Source of the DNA: Halichoerus grypus
Taxonomy: Eukaryota; Chordata; Mammalia; Carnivora; Phocidae
Assembly (NCBI RefSeq): GCF_964656455.1
Contig: NC_135720.1
Span: 57,128,598-57,192,597 of the forward strand
Direction of reading: 5' to 3'
DNA length: 64,000 bases
Shown here: one piece after another, positions 34,901 through 46,207 of the stretch
Layout: every line of letters starts with the position of its first letter
How positions within the stretch are numbered: the first letter of the stretch is position 1
The notes under the pieces: generated by a model
The model's database searches: none
The model's input: only the letters and a program-made list of their open reading frames with translations
Told to the model about the DNA's origin: nothing
Made by a program: the position numbers and the translations under genes

Positions 34901-36899
34901 AACTTCACTATATTTTTTCTCACTGCTGTTATTTTATTTTCTAATTTTTAAAATTCACTATGAAATATATTTAAGAAGTAAACTCACTGAAAAATATTTT
35001 TTCTTCTATTTATTTTTATTTTCATTTCTTCCAACTATATAAATCAGTCTTATATGAACTATCGATCTTATATGAAATTTTTGTATGAACTATCCATCAT
35101 TAGGAAATTACACTGGAATCAAAATTATAATTTACCATGGATTCTAACATACATTTTATATAGTACATTTGTCTTCTACTATAATTCCAGAGGTTTGTAT
35201 AATTTATTCCATCAATTGAGATCATTTTCTAAATTAACCTTTTAATCAATATCCTTAAAAAATAAGTACTATCTTCTTTCCTTCCACCAATAACCTTTAA
35301 ATAATAAATTTAAAACAAAACCTTCATTGAATTTTGACATAATTTGAAAATATTTAACATAATAAGCCTGTGCCTATTACAAATTATTGTTAATTTTGCC
35401 CTTGAATCTATCAATCCCATTTTATTCTGTGAGGACTTAAACCTTTTTTCTCAACCATTTCTTCTGAGTACTCAAGCAAGGTTTTTGAGATTTTTGTGGA
35501 CATGAGACAGCTAAAGAATATTAAAGCATTTTATTCTAGAACACTAAAGACAGTATCACTTTTTAAAAGTCTTAGTTGTAATCCATTTTTGTTATTTTGA
35601 ATCAGTTTTTACATTTGTGGAAATTTAGCCTCCTCACAAAGCTTGTTTCCTGTTTGTTTTAAACTGCAACAAATACTGACATCGTTGCCTCCCGTGTGTC
35701 CTTTTCTCACTACTCCCACTCATTTTCCCTCCGTCCCCTTTTCCTTCCTGTAGCTTGTCTTAGTTTCCATTCCTACTGCAAGTGGTCTACAGGTGTAGGC
35801 CTGACTGTACAGTTAGAGGACATCAACAACCTCTTATATTGTCTTCTACCTCATGATCTTTTAGGTCCTTTTCTTTTTCCATATTTTTTCTCCTTGGAAC
35901 TTGTTTGGCCTCAAATTCGAGACTACTTCAATGTATCAGTTCTTGAGCAACTTCAGAGCACATAAATAATGAATTTCATTATATTCAATTTTCGAGAATG
36001 TGGACCATCTCATCTGTGTACAGATCTAAATAAAATACTTCAAAGTGTAATTTTTAACATTTTTACTCCTGAAATGCCTTAGATAGCTAGTACTGATGCA
36101 GAATTTCAGTGAAAGCAGTGAAGTCCCTTTATACCTAATAACCTCTGTGGATAGAGGCCATTTTGTTGACTTTGTCCTTAGCCCATGCCTTTTTCAATGC
36201 AGGGAAAAAAAAAAAAAGCCATTCTAGTTCCATGGTGAGATAAAGATGTTTTAATATATCAAAAAAAAAATCTGCTAATCAAGCTACTACTTTGAAATTA
36301 TAACAAGTAATAGAAATTTCCACTTCTGTCTATACTATGGGCTATCATGACAAGGCAATGCTTTTCTGAAAAAATTAGGAACAATTAGGCATATTACAAA
36401 AATTGTATTTTAAATGTATCTCAGGCTTGCAAAGAAAGAAAATTCCAAGAAAGGAATACCCTCTGAGTGAACTGACCTGCCCCATTCTCTTCCCTGATTT
36501 CATTTGCCAATTATGGATGCCAGCTGAAGTTGGAGCTGGCCTTAACGGAGGAAATACACTGAAGGAAATAAAACCAGCAAATAAACTTCAGCAGTTACTT
36601 GAGCCTGACAGGAAATAAATTTGGAAATGAGGAGCCCAAATCCATGGCTGTCTCATCTCAAAATATTTGCCAGATTTTAAAGCTACATGGAACCTGAGAA
36701 TTGTCTGCAAACTTTCAGGCTTGTATTTAGTAGTCATCTCTGTTTTTTCTTAAGTTTGTATCATTTTCCATACTTCCTATATTACGTTATTTACATTTTT
36801 AAGATAAAAAATTAAATAAAAAATTACCAAGTCATTTTTTCTACTAACTTGCATGCCTCTTTCATGGAGAACATTTTCTGTCAAATGCTAACATGCGGT
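34901..36899. other. No recognisable feature, 2 kb
   Basis: AT-rich at first, more balanced at 35,690-35,970 and 36,400-36,640. These two parts hold plus-strand ORFs of 89 codons (35,696-35,965) and 71 codons (36,403-36,618). Neither shows a family, a signal peptide followed by a domain, or splice context. I regard them as chance ORFs. Confidence 0.4.
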
Positions 36900-38218
36900 A
36901 CCAAGATTTTAACATTTTTTAATATATATGCATATAAATTAGGAATTCTGTTTTCAATCTTTCTAATCTTCCTATCCTTCTCCTTATGGCCTCTGACTAT
37001 CCAGCCAAGACATAGACAAGTGATTTTGAATCCACATATATTCTAAATTCCAGTGACTTCTCTTTCCACATCAGCTAATTGGCCAGGTCTACCGTTCTCC
37101 CTTGTCATTCTCTTTCAATGTCATCCCTAAGTAGAATGGTTGTGCAGTTGTCTATTTGGCCTGCACTAGTATATCAAACTGGCTCATCTGTGAACCAAGC
37201 TTGAGTTTTCCCTCCTCCATCAATAAATTGGAAAACATTCCCCATATAACTTTATTTGTAACAAAAAGACATTAACATATTAATGGATGACATGAAGATG
37301 GGCTCCATACTCCAGGAGCTCACTTGTACCCTCTGGTCCTATTTATCTTGAAATTCCATAATTGTCACTTTTAACTTATAGTAAACTGTCATCAGGTTTG
37401 GCTGATTTTATGACTTGGTGAGTCTGACAGAGTTAGGTCATGATAAGCCACATGGTCAGTCACCTCATTTTCACTGAGACTCAGTAGCAATGCTAGGGGT
37501 TGTTTTTCAAAAGATGTGTGATTCTCTTCCATAGATTCTTAGTCTTTCCCTGGAAATCTAGGAGTCTGGATTGCGATATTCCCCTAGAGTTTTGCTGTTC
37601 CTTTCACATGGCAATTTTTCACAGTACTGATACATCTAATACTAGATAACTCCTGCCTTATAGCTCAAGTCCAGGGAATTTTGCACTGGAGCCTTAACCT
37701 ACTATAGACCATTTTCCTATTCTGGCAGGCTTTCGTGTCGGGCAGTACCTAAATCAAAGTAATATTTCCAGTGTGGTGTGCAGCCTCCAAAATCCAGAGA
37801 GGCCTACTAGGTACTATATTTCCTCCATAATAGTGACACGTGCAAGATGCAATAACATATTCTATTCTTTCATTAGTTTGTCTTGCCATGCCCATAACCA
37901 TTCAAACCCTAAACATTTTACAGAAATGTCAAGCTTCTGAATCTTATTGTTTGTATCCCACCGTCTGGAGTACATGTGCATACTGAGGCCTGAAATGTAA
38001 TATCCTCTTCTTCCTCTTCTGGTCCAATTAACATGATACCATCAATGTAACAGATCAAGCTGATGTTCTTTGGAATATCCAGATGACCCATATCTCTTTA
38101 GGCTATTTATGAAAGAAAGCAAAAGAGTCAGCAAAACACATGAGTAAAACTATAAATATCTATTGTCGCTTCCATGTAATTGGTACTGGTTCTGAGCAGT
38201 AATAGAAAAAAGAATCCA

Positions 38219-38471
38219 GGTGCCTGGGTGGCTCAGTCAGTTAAGACCTGTACCCCTGAAACAAATAATACATTATATGTTAATAAAAAATAAAATAAAA
38301 TAAAATATAAAGTGTCTGCCTTCGGGCCAGGCCATGATCCCAGGGTCCTGGGATCCAGTCCTGCGTCGGGCTCCCTGCTCATCGGGGAGTCTTCTCCCTC
38401 TCCCTCTACCCCTACCCCCTGCTTGTTCTCTCTCTCTCTCAAATAAATAAATAAAATCTTTAGAAAAAAAA
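38219..38471 (+). mobile_element. CAN-SINE split by a short L1 tail insertion
   Basis: Sense SINE whose head stops after GGCTCAGTCAGTTAAG (to 38,245) and resumes at 38,308-38,311 with AAAGTGTCTGCCTTCGG. The 14-base target duplication GAAAAAAGAATCCA is perfect at 38,205-38,218 and 38,472-38,485, proving that both halves were one insertion. It lies in the retroviral pol remnant. Confidence 0.95.
38246..38310 (+). mobile_element. 65-bp L1 3' tail inside the SINE
   Basis: 'acctgtacccctgaaacaaataata', 'cattatatgttaataaaaaataaaataaaat': this is the end of a carnivore L1 3' UTR with an A-rich (AAAAT)n tail. It has the form of an extremely 5'-truncated L1 insertion. The flanking ttaag / taaag is a possible short target duplication. 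Confidence 0.8.
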
Positions 38472-38560
38472 GAAAAAAGAATCCATTCATCAAATCAGTG
38501 GTGCAATACAATATGTATGAGACTTTGCTTTAGTAAAGATATCATGGCGGCTACTCTCTG

Positions 38561-38562
<2 letters not shown>

Positions 38563-38592
<30 letters not shown>
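38563..38592. repeat. (T)30 homopolymer
   Basis: Uninterrupted run of 30 T within the retroviral remnant. The Lys-rich minus ORF at 38,490-38,675 is an artefact of it. Confidence 0.95.
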
Positions 38593-38593
<1 letters not shown>

Positions 38594-38815
38594 GTTGAGT
38601 TTGGGGTAACCTACTTTCATTCACCAGAATCTTTTTGGTTTTTGCGGAAGTGAGGCTGGTGAATAAAATTGGCATATGACAGTGGTCACCACCATGTATC
38701 CTTTAGATCTTTAATATTGGCCAAACCTTAGGGATACAATACAGTTTTATTTACTCTTGGCTACTGGAGGGTTGAAAAATGTCACAAACTTTCACCTGGA
38801 AATACTAAATGTGAC

Positions 38816-39990
38816 TATTTTTAAGAATTTGTATTTTGTTGTGGTAAGAACATTTAACATGAGATCTACCCTCTTAAATCTGTAAGTGTCCAACTCATTG
38901 TTGAGAATAGGTATAATGTATAACAGATTTCTAGAGCTTATTCATCTTGCTAAAATGAAACTTTTGTCCTTTTGATTAGTAACTCCCCATTTCCTCCTTC
39001 CCCCAGCTTCTGGCAACCACCATTCTATTCTCTACTTCTATGAGATTGACTATTTTAGATACCCCATTTAAATAACATCATGCAGTATTTCTCTTTTTAT
39101 AATTTATTTATTTTACTTAGCATGATGTCTTTAAGATTCACCATGTTTTTATATACTATAGATTTTTCTTCTGTAGGGCTGAACAGTATTTGTATGTATA
39201 TACCACATTTCCTTTATGCATTTGTCTGTCAATGGACACTTATATTGTTTCTACATCTTAACTATTGCAGATATTGCTGCAATGAACATGAGAGTGCTAA
39301 TACATCTTTTTGAGATCTTGATTTCAATTCTTTTGGATAAATATCCAGAAGTGGGATCCTGAATCATATAGTAATTCTATTTTTAATTTTTTGAGGACTC
39401 CCCATACTGTTTTGTATAGCAGCTGCACCATTTTGTATTCATACTACCATTGTGGAAGGGTTCTTATTTCTCCACCTCCTGGTCAACCTTTGTTGTCTTT
39501 TATCTTTTTTAATAGTAGTAATCTGACAGGTGTGTGGTAATAACTAACTATGGTTCTAAATTGCATTTCTCTGGTTCTTAGTGATGTTGAGCAACTTTCA
39601 TATACCTGTTGGCCATTCATAAGTCTTTTGAAAACTATGGTGCAACAAAATAAAATTGGACTGTCATCTTACACCATACACAAAAATCACTCAAAATGGT
39701 TTAAAAACTTAATTGTAAGACCTAAAACTGTAAAACTTTAGAAGAACACACAAGGTAAAAATTTCATAATATTGGTTTTGACAATAATTTCATGGATATA
39801 ACACCAAAAGCATAAGCAACAAAAATTTAAAAGTGGGACTACATCAAACTAAAAAGAAAATAATCAAAATAATAATAATCAAGAGTGAAAAGTTAACCTG
39901 TGAGATCAAAGAAAAATTTGCAAAACATATATCTGATAAGAGGTTAATCTCTAAAATATATAAGGATCTACAATGCAATAGCAAATAAAG
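38816..39990 (-). mobile_element. Old L1 (L1MA/L1MB-like) 3' end with inverted 5' part
   Basis: 38,816-39,632 is the antisense of an L1 3' UTR and ORF2 end ('ttttgttgtggtaagaacattt', 'cccagcttctggcaaccaccattctat', 'gctgcaatgaacatgagag', 'gttggccattcataagtcttttgaaaa'). From about 39,640 the orientation flips: 'cttacaccatacacaaaaatcactcaaaatgg', 'ggatataacaccaaaagcataagcaac', 'gtgggactacatcaaactaaaaag' and 'atatctgataagaggttaatctc' are sense L1 ORF2 C-terminal text. In an intact L1 these lie just upstream of the antisense part. This is the signature of twin priming. Possible target duplication near aatactaaat (left) and aatctaaat (right) is weak. Confidence 0.75.
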
Positions 39991-41060
39991 CTAATAATCT
40001 AAATTAAGGATGGTCTAATCATCCAAGTGAAATGATTCATTTTAAAAACCAAGGACTCAGAATAAGGTTTTTACCAGTTACCGAGTATATGTTTATTCTA
40101 ATTTTACATTTGAGGGAATATCCAATGGAATCACTGTGATGCCAGATCCTGGCCAGAACTTTTTTTTCCTCCCACCCCTAACTTATTCTGAGATAAGTTT
40201 GACGTTTTGAGTCTTTGGGCATCAATGCTGATGTGGACTTTTTATCCATAAGTCCTTAAAATAGTTGGATTACCCCCTTTTCCCTAGTATTCTATTCCCT
40301 AAGTAAATGACTATAGATGCCTTCAGAGAAGGACTAAGTGAACATTATCATGTTAACTTGTAGAATTACAAACTTCTTCCTCTTGGAGATGAGGCTTTTT
40401 AATAAATCATTTTGTTTCAGATTTTGAAACTGATTCAGGTTTAACTGGGTGAGGGATTATAACTTTTTTTTTTATTGGAGCACTGCTCTCATTCTACTGA
40501 GCCTTCATCGTTGATTTGTTTTGATGATACAAATTGAGTAGTCTCCTTGCAGGTCCATCTGATTTGCTTATAAGAATGCTAATTAGGACCCTCTATACAT
40601 AGGTAGCACCCTCCCCCCACCCTTTGCCAACTGCTCATCTGCTCTCACCCTTGATTATCATAATTATATTTTTGTATTTTCATTTATTCAGTCAGTTAGG
40701 TGCCATCATCTGACTTTCATAGTTTCAGTGTCCTTTTAGACCCATTGTTGTCTGTGAGCCTAGTTATGCAATGATGTCTCCTACCTCTGGCCATAATCTA
40801 TACAGGTAAGATACCACTGAAATTCCTAGTAATGCTTATGCTCTTCTTCTTAGTATATTTCTTATGGCCTTCATAAATTGTGTACTTTTGGTAGTTTTGT
40901 GGAACGAAGTCATCTTGTGGGTCTCCCAATCTTACATAGACTATCACTCTATATTGACCACCCTGAGCCTTTAATCCCTTCTTCCACTGACTGCTACAGT
41001 AATTCACCACCACAAAGTGTGGCAATCACTATTTTATGCATCTCAGAGCTATCTTAGTAA
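39991..41060 (-). mobile_element. Possible continuation of the ERV (gag/pro side), antisense
   Basis: Lies where the part upstream of pol would be if the L1 at 38,816-39,990 had inserted into the provirus. The minus strand has a 75-codon ORF at 40,798-41,025, basic and rich in Tyr and Lys. I cannot match it to a named retroviral protein. Position is the main argument. Confidence 0.25.
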
Positions 41061-41174
41061 TGAGTTCACATCACAGCGAAAGGTCCTTATTGTAATGTTA
41101 AATTCTGCAACCCAGGAAATTACTCCAAAATCGATAAACTCTTGTTCATCTAATCTTTTGTTCAAGACCTTCCT

Positions 41175-41320
41175 TCATCACTTTCTAAATATTATGAATA
41201 AAACAATTATAAATATTCATTACAAATTTTTGTGTGAACTTCATTTTTTTGGGAATGAAATTGCCGGATAATTCAGTAGGTGAATACTTAACTTTATTAA
41301 AATAACTTTTAAAAAGTTTT
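41175..41320 (-). mobile_element. Old L1ME-like fragment, antisense
   Basis: 'attatgaataaaacaattataaatattcattacaaatttttgtgtgaacttc' followed by 'gggaatgaaattgccggataat' matches the antisense L1 segment 'gctatgaacattc .. caagtttttgtgtggac .. gtggaattgctgggtca'. Confidence 0.6.
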
Positions 41321-43148
41321 GAGAATGAAAATCACACAAAATAACATGTATTAGAAGCAATAATGCTAGCTAATGTGACCAAAACCCATAAAATATCAGT
41401 GACATAACATAATAAAAGTTTATTTCTCATTTATATAACATCAAAAACAAACAAACAAAGCTTGATGTCACCCCTGAGGATTTTCATTCTAAACTCTGTT
41501 TTAGTTCTGACATCTAGGATTTTTCTTTCAGCTGCATGGATAGGAGTGGCAAAGCAAAATCTAACAGATAATCTTAGAGGTTAGTCCTGAAATTTGTACA
41601 AATCACTTCTGTAAATGTATATTGACTGGAATTAATTATATAATATCTAGATGATGTTGCTAGATATAGATACAGATATCGATGACTCAGCAGAGGAAGC
41701 TGGGATGTAATCTTTCTCCATACACAGGGAAGAGAAAAGGGAGAAGTTAGTATCTAGCTCTTCTTTTCCGAAGGCCATGTTATTGCTTTTTTATAATATA
41801 TCAGAGAGTAATAAAGCACATATGTAGCCTCATGCAAACTGAGAGAGGCCTTTCTACAAATGTATAATTAGTAGCAAATATTTTGATTAATGTAATGGAA
41901 GAAAATAAACAAACTTAAAAACATTACTTATGAAAAATTGGCAGTAAAAGTGGTATTTAATGTGATATTAGAGCGATTGAAAGTAAAGAATGAATTTAAA
42001 AAAATAATGTAACTCAAATTTCCTCAATCATTATGAGTCTGTGGGTGGTAATGATTTCATATTAGTATTTATATCCTAAATCAGAAACAGGTGGCCACTG
42101 CTGTTTGGCTGCCAATTTTCTGATGGTCTTTATTTAATATCCTGGACACCAAAGTTTCCACTGCTATTCTGTCATTACTTCCCCTAAAGCAGCTATGATG
42201 CCCAGAGTGCCACCTCTCAGGACCAACCTGCAAAAGATTTAAAGAATCAAAAATAATGTTTCATTTCTTTCTGTATTTAGAACCCTGGGGCCACCCTGTG
42301 TTTAACACAAATACGTGTTTCTCTTCTGTCAAACTCAAAACTCATAGGTCCGTGATGTTAGGATAATCTTTGCATATTTGTTTCTTTCTTGTCTTTCACT
42401 CTCAGAACATGTACAATATACTTTTTCCTGGAAGATTTCTTCATTTTATGCAAATCAGTCATGCAAATAGATCCTAGCAAGTTGATAACCAGTGTTAATT
42501 TAGGACCAGCCAGGGCTATCCTTCTAGACTAATAAGGTCTCTGTCACAAGATATGGAATAGGAACAAAACATATGAGGGAGACTTGTAAAATGAAAATAG
42601 ACTATGTCAAAATAGAAAATATTATTTTAGTCAAATGGCTTTAGGGTTTTCACCAGTTATAGAATGGAAAATAAATGTCTGTCATTCATTCATGATGTGT
42701 GTATACTTAATAGTATTTATAATATTATACGTATGCATCCTAATAATTATTACAATTACTGATAGAGAGAACCACTTGGCCAGAAAGGACTCTGTATATA
42801 ACTATTAAAATTAATATTCTGATGCCCAGAATTTGAAAGATCCTTAATACTTTTCCCACAACATACAAACATATTTATGTGTTATGATAAATTATGAGCC
42901 ATGTCACAAATAATTTGTTGTTATTACTAATTAAAATGCTAAATACTGTAAAGACTTACTATTTTAATTGTTAGCAGATTCAAGTTAATTCACTTTTTTG
43001 TTATTTTCTGTTAAGCTATCGTAAGTGAGAAATATTCATAAATGGAGGAGAAACCAGTGTGATAGAGTTAAGAATAATGGCTATATACATCATTACTTTA
43101 GTAAAAGTTACTTACCTGAATGTATGATGAAAATACATTTTTTATTTA
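41321..43148. other. No recognisable feature, 1.8 kb
   Basis: Single-copy sequence. A segment near 41,380-41,440 ('ataataaaagtttatttctcatttatataa') resembles a dispersed old repeat but I cannot name it. Confidence 0.4.
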
Positions 43149-45450
43149 CATTATCTCATTTTTTTCAAATTTTTATTAAATTCTAGGTAGTTAATATAGC
43201 ATAATATTGCTTTCAGGAGTAGAATTTAGTGATTCATCACTTACATATAACACCCAGTGCTCAACATAACAACTACCCTCCTTAATACCCATCACCCATC
43301 TAGCCCATGCCCCTGCCCACCTCCCTTCCAGCAACCCTCAGTTTGTTCTCTATAGTTAAGAGTCTCTTATGGTTTGCTTCCCTCTCTTTTTTTTTCTCCT
43401 TCCCTTAGGCTCATTTGTTCTGTTTCTTAAATTCCACATATGAGTGAAATCATATGGTATTTGTCTTTCTCTAACTGACTTATTTCACTTAACATAATAC
43501 ACTCTAGCTCCATCCACATTGTTGCAAATGGCAAGATTTCATTCTTTTTGATGGCTGAGTGATATTCCATTGCATATATATACCACCTCTTCTTTATCCA
43601 TTCGTCAGTCAATGGATATTTGGGCTCTTTCCATAATTTGGCTATTGCTGATAATGCTGCTATAAACTTGAGCAGTGCATCTGCCCCTTTGAATCACTAT
43701 GTTTGTATCCTTTGGGTAAATACCTAGTAGTGCAATTGTTGGATTGCAGGGTAGTTCTACTATTAACTTTTTGAGGAACCTCCATAATGTTTTCCATAGT
43801 GGCTGCACCAGTTTGCATTCCCACCAACAGTGTAAGAGTGTTCCCTTTTCTCTACATTCTCACCAGCATCTGTTGTTTCCTGTGTTGTTAATTTTAGCCA
43901 TTCTGACAGGTATGTGGTGGTATCTCATCATGGTTTTGATTTGTATTTCCCTGATGGTGAGTGATGCTGAACATCTTTTCATGTGTCTGTTAGCCATCTG
44001 GGTGTCTTCTTTCGAAAAATGTCTATCTGTGTCTTCTGCTCGTTTCTTAACTGGATTATTTGGTTTTCTGTGTGTTGAGTTTGGTAAGTTCTTTTTAGAT
44101 TTTGGATACTAACCTTTTATCAGAAAAGTCATTTGCAAATAACTTCTCCCATTTTGTAGGCTGCCTTTTAGTTTTATTGACTATTTCCTTCATTGTGCAG
44201 AAGCTTTTTATTTGGATGAAGTCCCAATAGTTCATTTTTGCTTTTGTTTCCTTGCCTCTGGAAACATGTCTTAGTAAGAACTCGCTACACCAAGGTCAAA
44301 GAGGTTACTGCCTGTCTTCTCCTCCAGGATTTTGATGGTTTCCTATTTCACATTTAGGTCTTTCATCCATTTTGAATTAATTTTTGTGTATGGTGTAAGA
44401 AAGTGGTCCAGTTTCATTCTTCTGCATGTGGCTGTCCAGTGTTCGCAATACCGTTTATTGAAGATACTGTCTTTTTTCATTGGGTATTCTTTCCGACTTT
44501 GTCAATGATTAGTTGACCATATACTTGTGGGTCCATTTCTGGGTTTTCTATTCTGTTCCATTCATCTATGTGTCTGTTTTTGTGCCAGTACTGTACTGTC
44601 TTGATGACTACAGCTTTGTAATACCTTGAAGTCTGGAATTGCGGTGCCTCCAACTTTGATTCTCTTTTTCAAGATTGCTTTAGCTATTCAGAGTCTTTTG
44701 TGGTTCTATACAAAATTTAGGAGTGTTTGTTGTAGCTCTGTGAAAAATGCTGGTGGTATTTTCATAGAGATAACATTAAATGTGTAGATTGCTTTGGGTA
44801 GTATAGACATTTTAACAATATTTTTTCTTCTAGTTCATGAGCATGGAATGTTTTTCCATTTCTTTGTGTCTCTTCAATTTCTTGCCTAAGTGTTCTATAG
44901 TTTGCACAGTACAGATCTTTTACCTCTTTGGCATAATGTATTCAACGTGCTGAATGGGGAAAATATGCAGCCAAAAAAATTTACCCAGTAAGGCTGTCAT
45001 TCATAATAGAAGGAGAGATAAAGAGTTCCCTAGACAAACAAAAACTGAAGGAGTTTCTGACCACTAAGCCAGCCCTGAGGGAAATATTAAAGGGGACTCT
45101 TTGAGTGAGAAAGAAATACCAAAAGCAACAAAGACTAGAAAGAAACAGAGAAAATCTCCAGAAACAATGACTTTACAGGAAATACAATGGCATTAAATTC
45201 ATATCTATCAATAATCACTCTGAATGTAAATCTAAATGTTCCAATCAGAAGACATAGCGTATCAGAATGGATTAAAAAAAAAATCTATACACTGCCTACA
45301 AGAGATTCTCATTTTAGACCTAAAGACCCCTCAAGATTGAAAGTGAGGGAATGGAGAACCATCTATCATGCCATATACTTGACATTGGCCATATACCCAA
45401 TGTCAAAAGAAAGCCAGAGTAGACATACCTATATCAGACAAACTAGATTA

Positions 45451-45621
45451 CTTTTTTTTGGGATGGGGGGAGGCAGAAGGAGAGGAAGAGAGAGAATCTT
45501 AAGCAGGCTCCACACTCAGCACAGAGCCCAATGCAGATCTCGATCTCATAACCCTGAGAACATGACCTAAGCCAAAATCAAGAGTCAGATGCTTAACCAA
45601 CTGAGCAACCCAAGTACCACA
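45451..45621 (-). mobile_element. CAN-SINE inside the L1 endonuclease region
   Basis: Inverted older SINE: CTTTTTTTTGGGATGGGGGG.., GA-rich middle, head complement 'aagccaaaatcaagagtcagatgcttaaccaactgagcaaccc'. The tail A/T signal is mostly lost. Target duplication agacaaactagatt (45,436-45,449) and agacaaactatatt (45,622-45,635), 13 of 14. The minus ORF at 45,499-45,762 is a SINE plus L1 chance fusion. Confidence 0.92.
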
Positions 45622-46164
45622 AGACAAACTATATTTTAAGCCAAAGACTGTCACAGGAGATGAAGAAGGGCACCATATCATAATAAAGAGGTCTATCCAG
45701 CAAGAAGATCTAATTGTAAATATTTTTGCCCCAACTTGGGAGCACCCACATATATAAATCAATTAATAACAAACACAAAGAAACTCAATGATAATAATAT
45801 AATAATAGTAGGGGACATTAACACCCCACTGACAGCAATGGATGAGATCATCTAAACAAAAAACAACAAGGAAACAATGGTATTGAATGACACAGATGAA
45901 CTTCACAGATATATTCAGAACATTTCATCCTAAAGCAGCAGAATACACCTTCTTTTCTAGTGCACATGGAACATTCTCTAGAATAGATCACATGTTAGGT
46001 CACAAATCAGGCCTCAATAAGTACAAAAAAGATTGAGATCATACCATGCATATTTTTAGACCACAATGCTATGAAACTTAAAGTCAACCAGAAGAAAAAA
46101 TTATGGAAAGACCACAAATACATGAGACATCCTTCTAAAGAATGAATGGGTTGACCAGGAAATC

Positions 46165-46167
<3 letters not shown>

Positions 46168-46204
<37 letters not shown>
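46168..46204. repeat. (CA)n microsatellite in L1 ORF2
   Basis: About 18 CA units between 'gggttgaccaggaaatcaaaa' and 'gagacaaatgaaaatgaaaatg'. It replaces roughly 30-40 bases of coding text expected at this point of ORF2. Confidence 0.95.

Positions 46205-46207
<3 letters not shown>

Larger units (their letters stand above)
36930..38805 (-). mobile_element. Endogenous retrovirus pol remnant, ERVL-like (class III), antisense
   Basis: On the minus strand the bases from about 38,800 down to 36,930 translate, in several broken frames, to retroviral pol in the normal order: reverse transcriptase first, then RNase H. The RT catalytic Tyr-x-Asp-Asp site lies at 38,038-38,049 and here reads Tyr-Ile-Asp-Gly, so the second catalytic aspartate is lost. 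The beginning of an RNase H-like domain, with its first Asp, is at 37,186-37,197. Stops and frameshifts are frequent. No integrase part and no flanking LTR are seen. It is interrupted by a SINE (38,219-38,471) and a run of 30 T (38,563-38,592). The assignment to ERVL rests on wording of the RT region and is tentative; retroviral origin is firmer than the class. Confidence 0.62.

Noticed and set aside
35696..35965. 89-codon ORF, hydrophobic N-terminus
   Set aside because: A signal-peptide-like beginning is not followed by any recognisable domain, and no neighbouring exon or promoter pattern was seen.
36403..36618. 71-codon ORF in a less AT-rich patch
   Set aside because: No family resemblance and no flanking splice sites in a consistent phase. 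Kept only as unassigned sequence.
38490..38675. Lysine-rich ORF with a run of Lys
   Set aside because: Produced by the T30 tract on the other strand.
40798..41025. 75-codon minus ORF as a retroviral gag gene
   Set aside because: Position fits, but no recognisable capsid or zinc-knuckle motif is present. Listed only as a possible continuation of the provirus.
43744..44112. 122-codon plus-strand ORF
   Set aside because: It is the antisense of L1 ORF2. Similar ORFs occur in the other antisense L1 copies (60,841-61,092, 39,080-39,313).
45187..45570. 127-codon ORF, the longest in the window
   Set aside because: Its first two thirds are L1 ORF2 endonuclease text and the rest is the inverted SINE at 45,451. 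It is a chance fusion and not a gene.
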